This document shows, piece by piece, positions 1 to 8,829 of a stretch of 64,000 nucleotides of DNA (its first letter is position 1; each line of letters starts with the position of its first letter). A program made the position numbers and the translations under genes. Source of the stretch: an uncultured Planctomycetaceae bacterium (GTDB taxonomy: Bacteria > Planctomycetota > Planctomycetia > Planctomycetales > Planctomycetaceae); NCBI GenBank assembly GCA_937916515.1, contig CALFSX010000090.1, forward strand, positions 26,335-90,334, written 5' to 3'. The notes under the pieces are model-generated. The model was not told the DNA's origin. It searched no databases and saw only the letters and a program-made list of their open reading frames with translations.

Positions 1-1
1 A

Positions 2-205
2 CACCAATTCTTAGGTCGGTTACTGCTGCATCTGGATAAGATTCCTCGTGATAAAAAGCTGGTCGTGCACTGTCAAAGCGGAGCACGATCGTCGATCGCG
101 GTCAGCGTGTTGCAAGCCGCGGGCTTTACGGATCTGGTCAACATGACGGGTGGCTACCTCGCGTGGCAGGCGGCTGGTCTGACGCGTTTGAAGCAACCAG
201 CCTGA
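2..205 (+). CDS. Rhodanese-domain C-terminus (5' truncated)
   Basis: Only the last 67 residues are present; the gene runs off the left edge in frame 2. The visible part has the rhodanese active-site loop VHCQSGARSS (catalytic Cys at about residue 24 of the fragment) followed by the usual AxxLxxxGFxDLVNMTGGYLAW ending, which I read as a complete rhodanese C-terminal half. Rhodaneses carry sulfane sulfur as a cysteine persulfide. Inference: because a sulfide:quinone oxidoreductase lies two genes downstream, this may be the tail of a metallo-beta-lactamase/rhodanese fusion of the persulfide dioxygenase type, but the N-terminal part is outside the window and this cannot be confirmed. A single-domain rhodanese is the alternative. 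Confidence 0.85.
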   Translation, partial: HQFLGRLLLHLDKIPRDKKLVVHCQSGARSSIAVSVLQAAGFTDLVNMTGGYLAWQAAGLTRLKQPA

Positions 206-359
206 GCTGAAAGCCATGCGTCGTTGAGTGCTGCAATTTGAAATTTGTTGTTTGTCATTTTTCATTGGAATCACTCACCGGCGGAAACTTCACCCATGAA
301 CGCCGCCCCAATAGATAACAAATGACAAATCCTTCCATTCCCAATACAAAGGTTCCGCC

Positions 360-1127
360 ATGCAACCCACACTGGAACGCCCGTCGCTAGTGGATCGACT
401 CAACGATCCGCAAACGTCGGAAGTTCTGCACCGGCTGCTCGATCATGCTCAATCGCTTGATCAAATGTTAAACACGGTCGGCGAACTGCCCAACCTGCTG
501 GCCATCGCCGTCGATTTCTTCGACGCCACATGTCGCAAGGCATCGCAGGATGGCATTGATATCGAACAGCGAGCGACTCGGCTGGTGAAGTTGCTGATTC
601 AGGTGACTGAACCGAACAACATGCGAGCCATCGAAAGACTGGTTTCGCGACTGCCGAAGCTGGAAGAAGGCAGTGCTCTGCTGGATGAACTTCCCAATTT
701 GCTCGCCACGGCAATAGACGTCTTTGACGAATGGGCGACCACTCAGAAGGCTCAGGGAATTGATCTGGAACAAAGCGTGAAGCAGGGATTGCATGCGGCC
801 CTGTATCTGGGCGGCAAGATTCACAAGGAAGAACTGGACCGTATCGGCTTCCTGCTGAAGTCGGAAGTGTTGAGCGAGAACTCAGTCGCCACCGTCAGCA
901 TGGCGGGTACGGCGCTGTCCAGTTGCCATCAGGGAACCTGCGAACATCCTGTCGCCAAACGCGTCGGATTCTTCGGTTTGCTGGGCGCGATGCGCGACCC
1001 GAATACTCAGCGAGCTCTCTCGTTCGCTCTGCAGTTTGCCAAGTGCTTCGGTGGCGTACTCGACAAATCACCAGCTGGCGATCTCTGTTCGCCAATGTCA
1101 TCACCTTCTTCGTCTGCGAAAAGCTAA
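360..1127 (+). CDS. DUF1641 family protein
   Basis: A 255-residue soluble, mostly helical protein without signal peptide or membrane segment. The C-terminal part contains FGLLGAMRDPNTQRALSFAL (about residues 204-223), which is the characteristic block of DUF1641. It also has an internal repeat: ELPNLLAIAVDFFDATC near residue 42 and ELPNLLATAIDVFDEWA near residue 109. DUF1641 proteins are often encoded beside flavoprotein disulfide reductases such as sulfide:quinone oxidoreductase, exactly as here (5-bp gap to the next gene), but their biochemical role is unknown. Start chosen at the ATG after an AAGG motif (350-353). Its Cys-containing segment CHQGTCEHP (about residues 188-196) is a possible metal or sulfur site, which is my inference only. 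Confidence 0.85.
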   Translation: MQPTLERPSLVDRLNDPQTSEVLHRLLDHAQSLDQMLNTVGELPNLLAIAVDFFDATCRKASQDGIDIEQRATRLVKLLIQVTEPNNMRAIERLVSRLPKLEEGSALLDELPNLLATAIDVFDEWATTQKAQGIDLEQSVKQGLHAALYLGGKIHKEELDRIGFLLKSEVLSENSVATVSMAGTALSSCHQGTCEHPVAKRVGFFGLLGAMRDPNTQRALSFALQFAKCFGGVLDKSPAGDLCSPMSSPSSSAKS

Positions 1128-1132
1128 TTCCT

Positions 1133-2317
1133 ATGAGTCATCACCAGATTGTTATCGTCGGCGGAGGCACAGCCGGCATCACCACGGCCGCTCGACTGCG
1201 CAATGCCGATCCGTCATTGGATGTGGCGATCATTGAGCCTTCCGAAAAACATTATTATCAGCCGCTGTGGACACTGGTTGGTGGTGGCATCTTTAAGCCG
1301 GAAGAATCGGGCCGCGATGAAGCGGGATTGATTCCTTACGGCGTCAAATGGATCAAGGATTTTGTGGCCTCGTTCTCACCAGCGTCCAACAGCGTGACAA
1401 CTCGCAACGGCGACACGATCACTTACGACTATCTGATTGTCGCTCCCGGCATTCAGGTCAACTGGGACAAGGTGAAGGGGCTGAAGGAATCGGTTGGCAA
1501 AGACGGAGTCTGCAGCAACTATTCTATCAACACCGTCGCCAGCACCTGGGAATTCATTCGTAATCTAAAGCAAGGCGTCGCGTTGTTTACTCAGCCCGCC
1601 GGAGCCGTCAAGTGTGGCGGTGCTCCTCAGAAGATCTGCTATCTGGCCGAAGATCATTTCCGCCGCAGCGGAGTTCGCGACAAAATTCAGGTGATCTTTA
1701 CTCTGGCGGGGCCTCGCCTGTTTGCCGTGGAACGCTACCGCGAGATTCTTGAAAAAGTGGCCGAACGCAAAGGCGTAGAACCTCGATTTCGCCACAACCT
1801 GGTAGAAGTTCGATCCGCTTCGAAGGAAGCCATCTATCAGCACATGGACACTCACGAAGAAATCGTCATCAAGTATGACATGATTCACGTGACACCACCG
1901 ATGGGTGCCCCGGACTTTGTCGCCAACAGCGAACTCGCAGGCGAAGGCGGCTGGGTGGATGTCGACAAGCACACGCTGCAGCACACTCGGTTCGCCAACG
2001 TGTTTGGGCTGGGCGATGCATCCAGCTTACCCACGTCCAAGACCGGCGCCGCCGTGCGTAAGCAGGCTCCGGTGCTGGCCAGCAATCTGCTTTCACTAAT
2101 GAAGCAGGAACCGCTCACTGCCAGCTATGGCGGCTACACATCGTGTCCGGTGGTCACAGGCTACGACAGTCTTGTGCTGGCGGAATTCGACTACAGCGGC
2201 CAGCCCGACGAAACATTCCCATTCGACCAGGCTCAGGAACGCTTCAGCATGTTCCTGCTGAAGAAGTATGGCCTGCCCGCTTTGTACTGGCACGGCATGC
2301 TGCGTGGGCGAGCGTAA
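1133..2317 (+). CDS. sqr: Sulfide:quinone oxidoreductase, animal/mitochondrial (SQOR-like) type
   Basis: 394-residue FAD flavoprotein predicted to oxidise sulfide and reduce quinone at the membrane surface. Seen: an N-terminal dinucleotide-binding motif VIVGGGTAG (residues 7-15), a second FAD contact FGLGDASSLPTSKT (291-304), and two cysteines in family-specific contexts: KCGGAPQK (Cys161) and YTSCPVVTGY (Cys338). These correspond to the redox-active pair of human SQOR; the C-terminal block with AEFDY, ETFPFDQ and LYWHGMLRG also resembles the animal enzyme more than classical bacterial SQRs. The open frame extends upstream to 923, but the region before 1133 overlaps the DUF1641 gene and has no family similarity, so the ATG at 1133 is the start. 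Translationally close to DUF1641 (5-bp gap), so probably one transcript with the rhodanese and the ferritin-like gene. Confidence 0.93.
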   Translation: MSHHQIVIVGGGTAGITTAARLRNADPSLDVAIIEPSEKHYYQPLWTLVGGGIFKPEESGRDEAGLIPYGVKWIKDFVASFSPASNSVTTRNGDTITYDYLIVAPGIQVNWDKVKGLKESVGKDGVCSNYSINTVASTWEFIRNLKQGVALFTQPAGAVKCGGAPQKICYLAEDHFRRSGVRDKIQVIFTLAGPRLFAVERYREILEKVAERKGVEPRFRHNLVEVRSASKEAIYQHMDTHEEIVIKYDMIHVTPPMGAPDFVANSELAGEGGWVDVDKHTLQHTRFANVFGLGDASSLPTSKTGAAVRKQAPVLASNLLSLMKQEPLTASYGGYTSCPVVTGYDSLVLAEFDYSGQPDETFPFDQAQERFSMFLLKKYGLPALYWHGMLRGRA

Positions 2318-2371
2318 TCGGTCCATTGCCGCTTTGGATAAATTCGTTTTCCCTGACCTGAAGGAATCAAC

Positions 2372-2866
2372 ATGAACAGAACAAACACACTCAAGAATCT
2401 GCAAACCGCTTTGGCCATGGAATTGACGGCTGCTCATCAGTATCAACTGCATGCCTGCGTTCTTGACGAATGGGGCATGGGATTGCTGGCTACGAAAATG
2501 CGTGAAGAGATGCAGGAAGAACTCGGGCATTCCGAATTGTTTCTGGTTCGCCTGCTGTTCCTGAAAGGCGAACCAGAAATGGAATTTGCCAAGCCGCCTG
2601 TGCGAGCTCAAACGCTGAAGGAAATGTTCGAAACGGATCTCAAGGACGAACAGGACGCCATCGTGTTCTACACCAGAGCGTCTGTGCAGGCGATGGAAGA
2701 AAGCGACATCGGTTCGCGACAGTTGTTCGAACGCATCGCCATGGAAGAAGAGCACCACATGAGCTGGCTGGAACTGCAACTCGACCTGCTGAAACGCATG
2801 GGCGAACCGGCCTATATCGCGAAGTACATGTCAACAGATGAAGCAAATGCAGGCACTCCCGGCTGA
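2372..2866 (+). CDS. Bacterioferritin-like ferritin, heme ligand absent
   Basis: 164-residue four-helix ferritin. All di-iron ligands of the bacterioferritin ferroxidase site are visible, offset by one from E. coli Bfr: Glu17, Glu50, His53, Glu93, Glu126 and His129. At the position of the heme-binding Met52 of E. coli Bfr this protein has Leu51 (motif EELGH), so a bis-methionine heme is not expected. The family oxidises Fe(II) with O2 or peroxide and may store iron. The start ATG is preceded by AAGGA (2361-2365) at good spacing. It lies 54 bp behind sqr and on the same strand, so it is likely part of the sulfide cluster, perhaps protecting iron or acting as a di-iron oxidase; that role is inference. 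Confidence 0.85.
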   Translation: MNRTNTLKNLQTALAMELTAAHQYQLHACVLDEWGMGLLATKMREEMQEELGHSELFLVRLLFLKGEPEMEFAKPPVRAQTLKEMFETDLKDEQDAIVFYTRASVQAMEESDIGSRQLFERIAMEEEHHMSWLELQLDLLKRMGEPAYIAKYMSTDEANAGTPG

Positions 2867-2920
2867 CGATTACTAATAAACACCTGCGGTATTTTGCCGC
2901 GATGGTTCCCAATCGAAGTA

Positions 2921-2977
2921 ACTGGGGCTTTCAGCCGCAGCCTCTATCCGACCTGGACTGCGGCTGGAAGCCCCAGT
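2921..2977. repeat. Large inverted repeat (20-bp arms)
   Basis: Left arm 2921-2940 (ACTGGGGCTTTCAGCCGCAG) and right arm 2958-2977 are complementary except for one G:T-type position, with a 17-base spacer. It lies between the ferritin-like and DsrE-like genes. It could be a transcription terminator or mRNA-stabilising hairpin, but no T-run follows on either strand, so a dispersed palindromic repeat is as likely. Confidence 0.7.
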
Positions 2978-3018
2978 CACGATATCTGCCCACTTGAATT
3001 CGTTACGAAAGTCCTCCT

Positions 3019-4101
3019 ATGAAACGCCATACAACATATTTACTCACTCTGACGCTCGTCATGCTGGCCACGGCCTCAACGTTCGCACAGAACGGTCCGG
3101 GGTTTGGCCGAGGTCGCGGACCGGGCGGGGGTGGCCCCGGATTTGGTCGCGGCATGGGGCGAGGTGCTCAGCAACATGGGCAGGGTCCAGGCGGTGAACA
3201 TGCTGGTGACGACCGACACGAAGAAGACCACGTCGTCTTTCAGTTTCTGCTGGAGAATCACAAGAAGATCAAACGCACTGTCAAAGAACTTCCCAACGGT
3301 GTAGAGACACTGACAGAATCAGACGTGCCGGAGATCGCCGCGAAGATCAAAGAACATGTCGAATGGATGGAGTATCGCGTTGAGAACACCAATCCGATTC
3401 GTATGCGTGATCCGTTGTTCGCGGAAATCTTTAAACACACCGACAAAATCAAGATGGTTCACGAAGACACAGACAATGGCGTTAAGGTCATCGAGACGTC
3501 AGACGATCCATACGTTGCAACGTTGATTCAGGCTCATGCCAAAGCCGTGTCTGGTTTTGTAGAACGCGGCTTTGCAGAAGCGATGAAGAATCATCCTGTT
3601 CCCGGCAAAGAAATGACGAAGCCGAGCGAACCTTCTCATCCGATTATCGCCAACTACGGAGCCGTCGTGAAACTGGCCAACGCGGCTCAGCAGCCTCGCC
3701 CCGGCACCAAACTGTTGGTCGACCTGACTAAAGGCGGCGACGCGGACAAATTAAATTCCGGGCTGGAAAAAGTCGCCAGGTATCTGAACATTTATGCCGG
3801 TGGCGGAGCCGAACCAGCGGACGCCCAGATCGCCGTCGTCTTCCACGGCGATGCAACTCAGCTTGTCCTGAACGCAGACGCGTATTCGGCGATGTTCAAA
3901 ACCGAAGGTAATCCGAACCTGGACCTCCTGCACCAACTGCATGAAGCTGGCGTGGAGTTGTACGTTTGTGGCCAGTCTTTAATCTCAAAGGGATCGCAAC
4001 CGGATGACGTGGCTGTCTTCGTCGACACAGCAGTGTCCGCCCTGACGGCGGTAGTTAACCTGCAGGCCGATGGATACGCTTACCTGCCAATGGCAAAATA
4101 A
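3019..4101 (+). CDS. Secreted DsrE-like protein with N-terminal Gly/Arg-rich segment
   Basis: 360 residues. Residues 1-23 form a Sec signal peptide ending AFAQ-like (TFAQ). A low-complexity Gly/Arg-rich stretch follows (about 26-60), then a helical domain (about 70-200, with HVVFQFLLENH and several His/Glu), and a C-terminal DsrE/DsrF-like domain (about 210-358) with AVVFHGDATQ, ELYVCGQSL (Cys317) and ALTAVVNLQADGYAYLPM. DsrE-like proteins carry or sense sulfane sulfur on the conserved cysteine. Because it is exported, it probably handles sulfur outside the cytoplasm. The position 152 bp after the sulfide genes on the same strand supports a sulfur role. The helical domain I do not recognise. 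Start: the ATG gives a complete signal peptide; no strong Shine-Dalgarno is visible. Confidence 0.75.
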   Translation: MKRHTTYLLTLTLVMLATASTFAQNGPGFGRGRGPGGGGPGFGRGMGRGAQQHGQGPGGEHAGDDRHEEDHVVFQFLLENHKKIKRTVKELPNGVETLTESDVPEIAAKIKEHVEWMEYRVENTNPIRMRDPLFAEIFKHTDKIKMVHEDTDNGVKVIETSDDPYVATLIQAHAKAVSGFVERGFAEAMKNHPVPGKEMTKPSEPSHPIIANYGAVVKLANAAQQPRPGTKLLVDLTKGGDADKLNSGLEKVARYLNIYAGGGAEPADAQIAVVFHGDATQLVLNADAYSAMFKTEGNPNLDLLHQLHEAGVELYVCGQSLISKGSQPDDVAVFVDTAVSALTAVVNLQADGYAYLPMAK

Positions 4102-4617
4102 ACGGCAGGCCGTTCACTGAATTCCCAAAACACTGCCGCTCTCAAAAACTGCCGCCCCCAAACGCGGGTGCCGGTTGAAGACTTTTCCCACCAGACAAAT
4201 TTCGTGACTCAACTGGTTCCACCCAACGGTTGAGTCATGGAAAAATCAGATTCGAATAGTTTTCAAAACGGCCGCGATTTGGAGGCTTCAGGTTTCAAAT
4301 TGACTGACGACTTCAAGTCGCAAATGGCGGCGAATTTCCGTTGATAATTGAACGGTCTCATCGAACAACGCAGAGAAAGTCGTTCAGAAAAGACGATCGA
4401 ACTGCTCCGCCGACGGTGCCGGGGAATGAATTAACTGACAAAAGTGCATCAAATCTGTGGAAAATGTCAAAAACGGCAGACAATCGAGCAGTTGGTACAG
4501 ATCTCATTGATCACTTCCGATATCGATCGTAGACTTGTCATATTCCGCTGCTGCCGCGTTTTGGCTGGTGGAATGGCCTGAACCTGTTTGCGGGATGGCA
4601 TTTACGGAGCCGATGTA
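4102..4617. other. Intergenic region with one hairpin
   Basis: 516 bases without a credible gene. A 9-bp inverted repeat (TGACTCAAC at 4205-4213, complement at 4229-4237, 15-base loop) lies about 100 bases behind the DsrE-like gene and could end its transcript, although no T-run follows. The 63-codon open frame at 4341-4532 shows no family similarity. The region must carry the promoter of the long gene array that follows, but I could not pick a convincing -10/-35. Confidence 0.5.
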
Positions 4618-6285
4618 ATGACCGATGCACCAAAGTCTTCCACGCTGTTAAGCAGAGTTCAAACGCGGCTTAAAATTGCGGCCCTGGCAAGATCGGCCTT
4701 CATCGCCAGCGTGGCCGTGTTGGGCGTGTCAATTGTGGCCGTACTGGCCAGTCGCCTGCTGGGTCTGGTTCCTCAATCGCAGGAACGTCCATTTTGGTTG
4801 CTGGCGATTCCGGCAGCAGTGGCAATCGCTGCTGGCATTTTCCATCGTCGAATTGAACTGAAACACGCAGCGTTGGCCATCGACAAACACGCTCAAACCA
4901 AAGACCTGTTCCTGACCCTCTCGTCTCTATCGACCTCAGCCGGTGACTACCAGCCATTGGTTGCCAGTTCTGCGGAGCAAGCCGCTGATCGCATTGTACC
5001 GACGGAAGTTGTGCCGTTTCGGTTTCAAGAACGACTGACAGTTGCAACCATGGTTGCCGGGTTACTGGCCATCGCAATTTGGCTTACCCCTCAACTGGAC
5101 CCGTTCGGAAAGGTCGAAGCGGCTACTAAAGTTGATAAGCAGAAAACGGAGATCGAAACGATTCGCAAAGAAGCATTGACGCGTGCCGATCGACTCAAGA
5201 AAGAAGCCGAACGAGCTGACGAAGAATCTGGCGAGATCGAAGATCAGGTCGCTCAGATGAAATCCGACTTCCGCAAAATGCAACCGAAGAAGGTCGAATC
5301 GAATGCTCGAGTTCTGGAAAGTCACCGCATGGATCTGGGTGACATGTGGAAGGGACTTAGCAACGACCAGCTTCGAAAGATGATGAATCAACCGATCTCG
5401 AAGCAGCAACTGGGCAGCAAAAGCAGCCAGAAGGCGGACGAGTGGTTGAAAGACATTCAGGAAGGCAAAACGGAATCTCTGCAAAAGGAACTGCAGAAAG
5501 CTCAACAAACCATGCAGGCCATGATGGAAACCAAAGATCCTGAGGAACGCAAAAAGCTGGCCAATCAACTTCAGAAAGACCTGCAGGACCTTGAAAAATT
5601 CGCCCAAGACAAAGCGGGTTCAAAAGAACTTGCTAAGGCACTTAGTCAGTCTTTGAAGTCGCTTGAAGCCTGTAAAAACCCGGGCGAGAATCCTCAAGGC
5701 ATGGAACTTAGCAAAGACGCTATGGAAGCTTTGAAGGAATCTCTGCAGCTTTCAGAAAAGGAAATGGACCAGGTTGCTCAGGCTGCCAAAGACCTGAAAA
5801 AACTTGAAGACGCCATGAAGATTCTGGCAAAGGCTGAACAGCTGAATCAAAAACAGCAACTGGATGGCAGCAAATGCGAAGGCTGTGAATCTCTGGAAGA
5901 CTATGCCGAACTGTACGCTCAAATGATGGGTGACGGACAAGGCGACGGCACTGGCAACGGCAGAAAGAACGGGAAGAACGACGGAGAGCGAGGCGTTGGT
6001 GCTGGCGGTGAATCCGAGTACGACGACAGCGATCCGGAAGGCTATAAAACAGAAAAAGAAAAGTCTCAGATCCTGGCTGGTAAAGTGCTTCTGTCTATCA
6101 AGACCAAAGAATACGCCGAAGACCTGGACTTTGATCCCACAACGATGCGTGAATATCGAGACAGTGTCAGCCAGCTGAAATCTGGTGTTCAGGCGGCGAT
6201 TGAGTCTGAAGAAATTCCCCCAGGCTATGTCGAAGGCATCAAAGGCTACTTTGATAAGATCGAAAAGGTTGCCGACAAGAAATAG
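4618..6285 (+). CDS. Membrane protein with long coiled coil, unknown function
   Basis: 555 residues. Three hydrophobic segments at about 24-46, 58-75 and 140-157 anchor the N-terminus; the rest is highly charged, Gln/Lys/Glu-rich helix (about 175-430) with heptad-like spacing, then a Gly/Asn/Asp-rich linker and a short C-terminal folded part. A CEGC pair (SKCEGCESL) lies near residue 428. I do not recognise a named family; the architecture recalls the large DUF4175-like membrane proteins that accompany MoxR/VWA clusters. I chose the ATG at 4618 rather than a TTG ten codons upstream. It is first in a co-directional array and separated by 43 bp from the iron-binding protein gene. Confidence 0.8.
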   Translation: MTDAPKSSTLLSRVQTRLKIAALARSAFIASVAVLGVSIVAVLASRLLGLVPQSQERPFWLLAIPAAVAIAAGIFHRRIELKHAALAIDKHAQTKDLFLTLSSLSTSAGDYQPLVASSAEQAADRIVPTEVVPFRFQERLTVATMVAGLLAIAIWLTPQLDPFGKVEAATKVDKQKTEIETIRKEALTRADRLKKEAERADEESGEIEDQVAQMKSDFRKMQPKKVESNARVLESHRMDLGDMWKGLSNDQLRKMMNQPISKQQLGSKSSQKADEWLKDIQEGKTESLQKELQKAQQTMQAMMETKDPEERKKLANQLQKDLQDLEKFAQDKAGSKELAKALSQSLKSLEACKNPGENPQGMELSKDAMEALKESLQLSEKEMDQVAQAAKDLKKLEDAMKILAKAEQLNQKQQLDGSKCEGCESLEDYAELYAQMMGDGQGDGTGNGRKNGKNDGERGVGAGGESEYDDSDPEGYKTEKEKSQILAGKVLLSIKTKEYAEDLDFDPTTMREYRDSVSQLKSGVQAAIESEEIPPGYVEGIKGYFDKIEKVADKK

Positions 6286-6328
6286 CTCAGATCGCCCGGG
6301 CCTGGATGATGAAACTCAATTCCAGATC

Positions 6329-7375
6329 ATGAAATCATCAACCAACCAACTCTGGCCGATTATCTGCGTTTGCTTCGCAATTGTCATCGGAATGGCTGTG
6401 CCCGCGTTCTGGCGGTCTTCAACAGACGACTCATCATCGCTGACCGTCTATTGTGCTCACGATGCTACGTTCGCCGAATCCGTGATTGCCGCCTTCGAAA
6501 AGCAAACGGGAATAAACGTTGATGTTCGCTTTGACGAAGAAGCCAACAAATCGCTGGGACTAACCAACCTGCTTGTGGCTGAAAAAGACAATCCGCGATG
6601 TGATGTGTTCTGGAATAACCAGACACTGGGCACTATCCGGCTTGCCAACCACAACGTCCTGCAGCCATACATCAGCAGCAACGCAGACCGGATTCCAAAA
6701 AAGTTTCGTGACGCGGAAGGATTGTGGACCGGGTTTGCCGCACGTCTTCGAGTCTACATTGTCAACACCGACAAACTTGCGGCGACACCTGAAGCAATCG
6801 CCGCTCTGTTGGAATCGGAATCGCTCGAACGTGTGACGATCGCTCAACCGCTCTTCGGCACCACGTTGTCTCACTATTCCGTGCTGGCCGATCAATGGGG
6901 AATAGAACAGCTAAAAACCTGGCACACGTCGATCCATGATCGAGGCGTTCGGGAAGTTCGAGGAAACTCAATGACGCGAGACCTGGTTGTGGAAGAAGTC
7001 TGCGACCTGGGATTTACAGACACAGACGACGCGTACTCCGCATTGGACAACGGAAAGCAGCTTGCCATTCTACCCGTGCGATTGGCAGACGGTTCCACAA
7101 TCTGTATGCCGAATTCCGTGGCCATGATTCGCAACTGTCCTGATCCGGAAGCCGCAAAACAGTTCATCGACTTCGTACTAAGCGAACAGACGGAACTGAT
7201 GCTGGCCCAATCGGCTGCACGCCAGATTCCGCTGGGAAGGATTGACGAAGCCCTGCTGTCCGAAGAAGTGAAACAACTGCGAGAATGGGCGGCTGATGGC
7301 GTTGAGCTGAACGGCGCAGCAACCATCAACCAGCAGGTTCTGGACTGGCTTACGGCGGAGTACACCGGACGATGA
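6329..7375 (+). CDS. ABC importer substrate-binding protein, Fe(III)-type
   Basis: 348 residues. An N-terminal hydrophobic segment (about 9-27) serves as signal or membrane anchor; no lipobox Cys is present. The mature part follows the type 2 periplasmic binding-protein pattern: LTVYCAHDATFAESVIAAFE, FEKQTGINVDVRF, CDVFWNNQ, and the block GNSMTRDLV...LGFTDTDDA that is typical of FbpA/FutA-like iron or thiamine binding proteins. It would bind the ligand outside the inner membrane and deliver it to the permease encoded next. The ATG at 6329 is preferred because upstream in-frame codons overlap the preceding gene and would hide the signal segment. Stop and permease start overlap by 4 bp (ATGA), indicating translational coupling. 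Iron is the likely ligand from family membership, not shown directly. Confidence 0.85.
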   Translation: MKSSTNQLWPIICVCFAIVIGMAVPAFWRSSTDDSSSLTVYCAHDATFAESVIAAFEKQTGINVDVRFDEEANKSLGLTNLLVAEKDNPRCDVFWNNQTLGTIRLANHNVLQPYISSNADRIPKKFRDAEGLWTGFAARLRVYIVNTDKLAATPEAIAALLESESLERVTIAQPLFGTTLSHYSVLADQWGIEQLKTWHTSIHDRGVREVRGNSMTRDLVVEEVCDLGFTDTDDAYSALDNGKQLAILPVRLADGSTICMPNSVAMIRNCPDPEAAKQFIDFVLSEQTELMLAQSAARQIPLGRIDEALLSEEVKQLREWAADGVELNGAATINQQVLDWLTAEYTGR

Positions 7376-8829
7376 CCATTGAAACGGCGTTGTGGTGGTC
7401 CATATGCCGATCGCTTCTGGTATCGACAATTGCACTTCCATTGGCCGCCATTTTGTGGCAACTGTGTTCTGCAGGAAGTGGCCGTTCGATTCAGAAACGC
7501 CTGCTCGCATTTGGGGCAATCCTGCCGCTGTTTGTTCCCGATCTGTTGGTCGGCTTCACCTATCGCCTCACGTCAACTCGACTGGTCCACAGCGTTGCCG
7601 CAACGGAAGCGTTATACGCAGCATTGCTGCTGATTCGTATTGTCTCGTTGCAGGTTGCCGTACGATTAGTGCTGCCAGCTTCCAGCGTAACAATTGAATC
7701 ACTGCATTCATGGAAGATGCAACAATCGCCAACGCCGGGTTGGTGGCTGACGTGGCTTCGCATGCAGATTCTGGGACCGCTTCGCAGACCGCTGGCCGCA
7801 TGGCTGGCGGGATGTCTGCTTTGCTTTCAGGATTTCGAAACCGCCGCTTTGCTGCAGATCGATCGTCATCCCATCGCCTGGACAGTCTGGCTGTTTGATG
7901 CTCACGCAGCAGGCGAACCTTTGCGAAACTCTTTGCGTTTTGTTTCTGAAGGCTTGATACTGCAGGCGGCAATTCTGGTGCCTGCAATTTTTTTGCTGAA
8001 CGCGTCGCAAAAATCAACTGAAGGCCTGAACACGGCCTCAAACACAAAACCGAACGGCGCTAGAAAACGAGCCATCAATGTGATTGCCCTGCTTCTACTG
8101 ACAGGCAGCCTGATTACTGTAGCTGGGTGGCCCGCCATCAGTAACGGAGGTTCAATTGCAGACGGATTTCTGACACTGTGGCGGCAGAACACTCTGCAAC
8201 CTCGATCGAAGCAGATCGCAGCATCCTTGATCACATCGATTACCGCAGCGGCACTTGCATTAAGCATCAGTCGCTGGCTGTGCGAGCTGAAATCGCGAGT
8301 TCTGGTGATTGCATTTCTGCTGCCAGGGCTGTGCGGTTCATTATTCGTGAGCCTCACAATGCTGGCTATATTTCAGTTACCAGGCGTGAACAAAGCTTAC
8401 GACACATGGCTACCGATGATTTTGGGGCAAAGCGTGTTGATTATGCCCCGAGCGTGGTTGCTGGTGACGCTGTTAAACGTCAATAGCAATTCGGGCACAC
8501 TGCATTCCGCAAAACTGCTTGGCAATGCCACTTACCACAAGTCACAACAGATGGCTCATGCAATCCTGTGGCGACTGCAGCATCGCCGCTGGGTGCTGGT
8601 GATTGCAATTCTAAGCCACTGGTGTTTATGGGATGTCACGATTGCTTCAACGCTACGACCGGTTACGTTCGAACCCATCGTCACTCGACTGTACAATGAA
8701 ATGCATTACAACCGAACAGAAACTCTTGTGGCGTTAACCGTGCTGACAATTGCAACACCCTTTATCGCCTACCTATTGATCGGTAGCGTCTGGAAAAGAA
8801 CTTCCCTGTTAAGGGGAACGGATGCCTGA
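7372..8829 (+). CDS. ABC importer permease, FbpB-like
   Basis: 485 residues with about twelve hydrophobic segments spread evenly, the size and layout of the double-length permeases of Fe(III) importers (two fused binding-protein-dependent transport halves). Segments such as ILPLFVPDLLVGFTY near residue 43 and FLLPGLCGSLFVSLTML near residue 315 are equivalent positions of the two halves. Sequence conservation of the EAA loops is weak, which is common in this branch. It overlaps the binding-protein gene by 4 bp and the ATPase gene by 8 bp, so the three form one translation-coupled unit. Confidence 0.85.
   Translation: MTIETALWWSICRSLLVSTIALPLAAILWQLCSAGSGRSIQKRLLAFGAILPLFVPDLLVGFTYRLTSTRLVHSVAATEALYAALLLIRIVSLQVAVRLVLPASSVTIESLHSWKMQQSPTPGWWLTWLRMQILGPLRRPLAAWLAGCLLCFQDFETAALLQIDRHPIAWTVWLFDAHAAGEPLRNSLRFVSEGLILQAAILVPAIFLLNASQKSTEGLNTASNTKPNGARKRAINVIALLLLTGSLITVAGWPAISNGGSIADGFLTLWRQNTLQPRSKQIAASLITSITAAALALSISRWLCELKSRVLVIAFLLPGLCGSLFVSLTMLAIFQLPGVNKAYDTWLPMILGQSVLIMPRAWLLVTLLNVNSNSGTLHSAKLLGNATYHKSQQMAHAILWRLQHRRWVLVIAILSHWCLWDVTIASTLRPVTFEPIVTRLYNEMHYNRTETLVALTVLTIATPFIAYLLIGSVWKRTSLLRGTDA

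Noticed and set aside
923..1132. N-terminal extension of the SQR open frame
   Set aside because: It overlaps the DUF1641 gene in another frame and has no similarity to SQR; the FAD motif expects a start near 1133.
4341..4532. 63-codon open frame in the 4102-4617 gap
   Set aside because: No ribosome site, no similarity, and composition like intergenic DNA.
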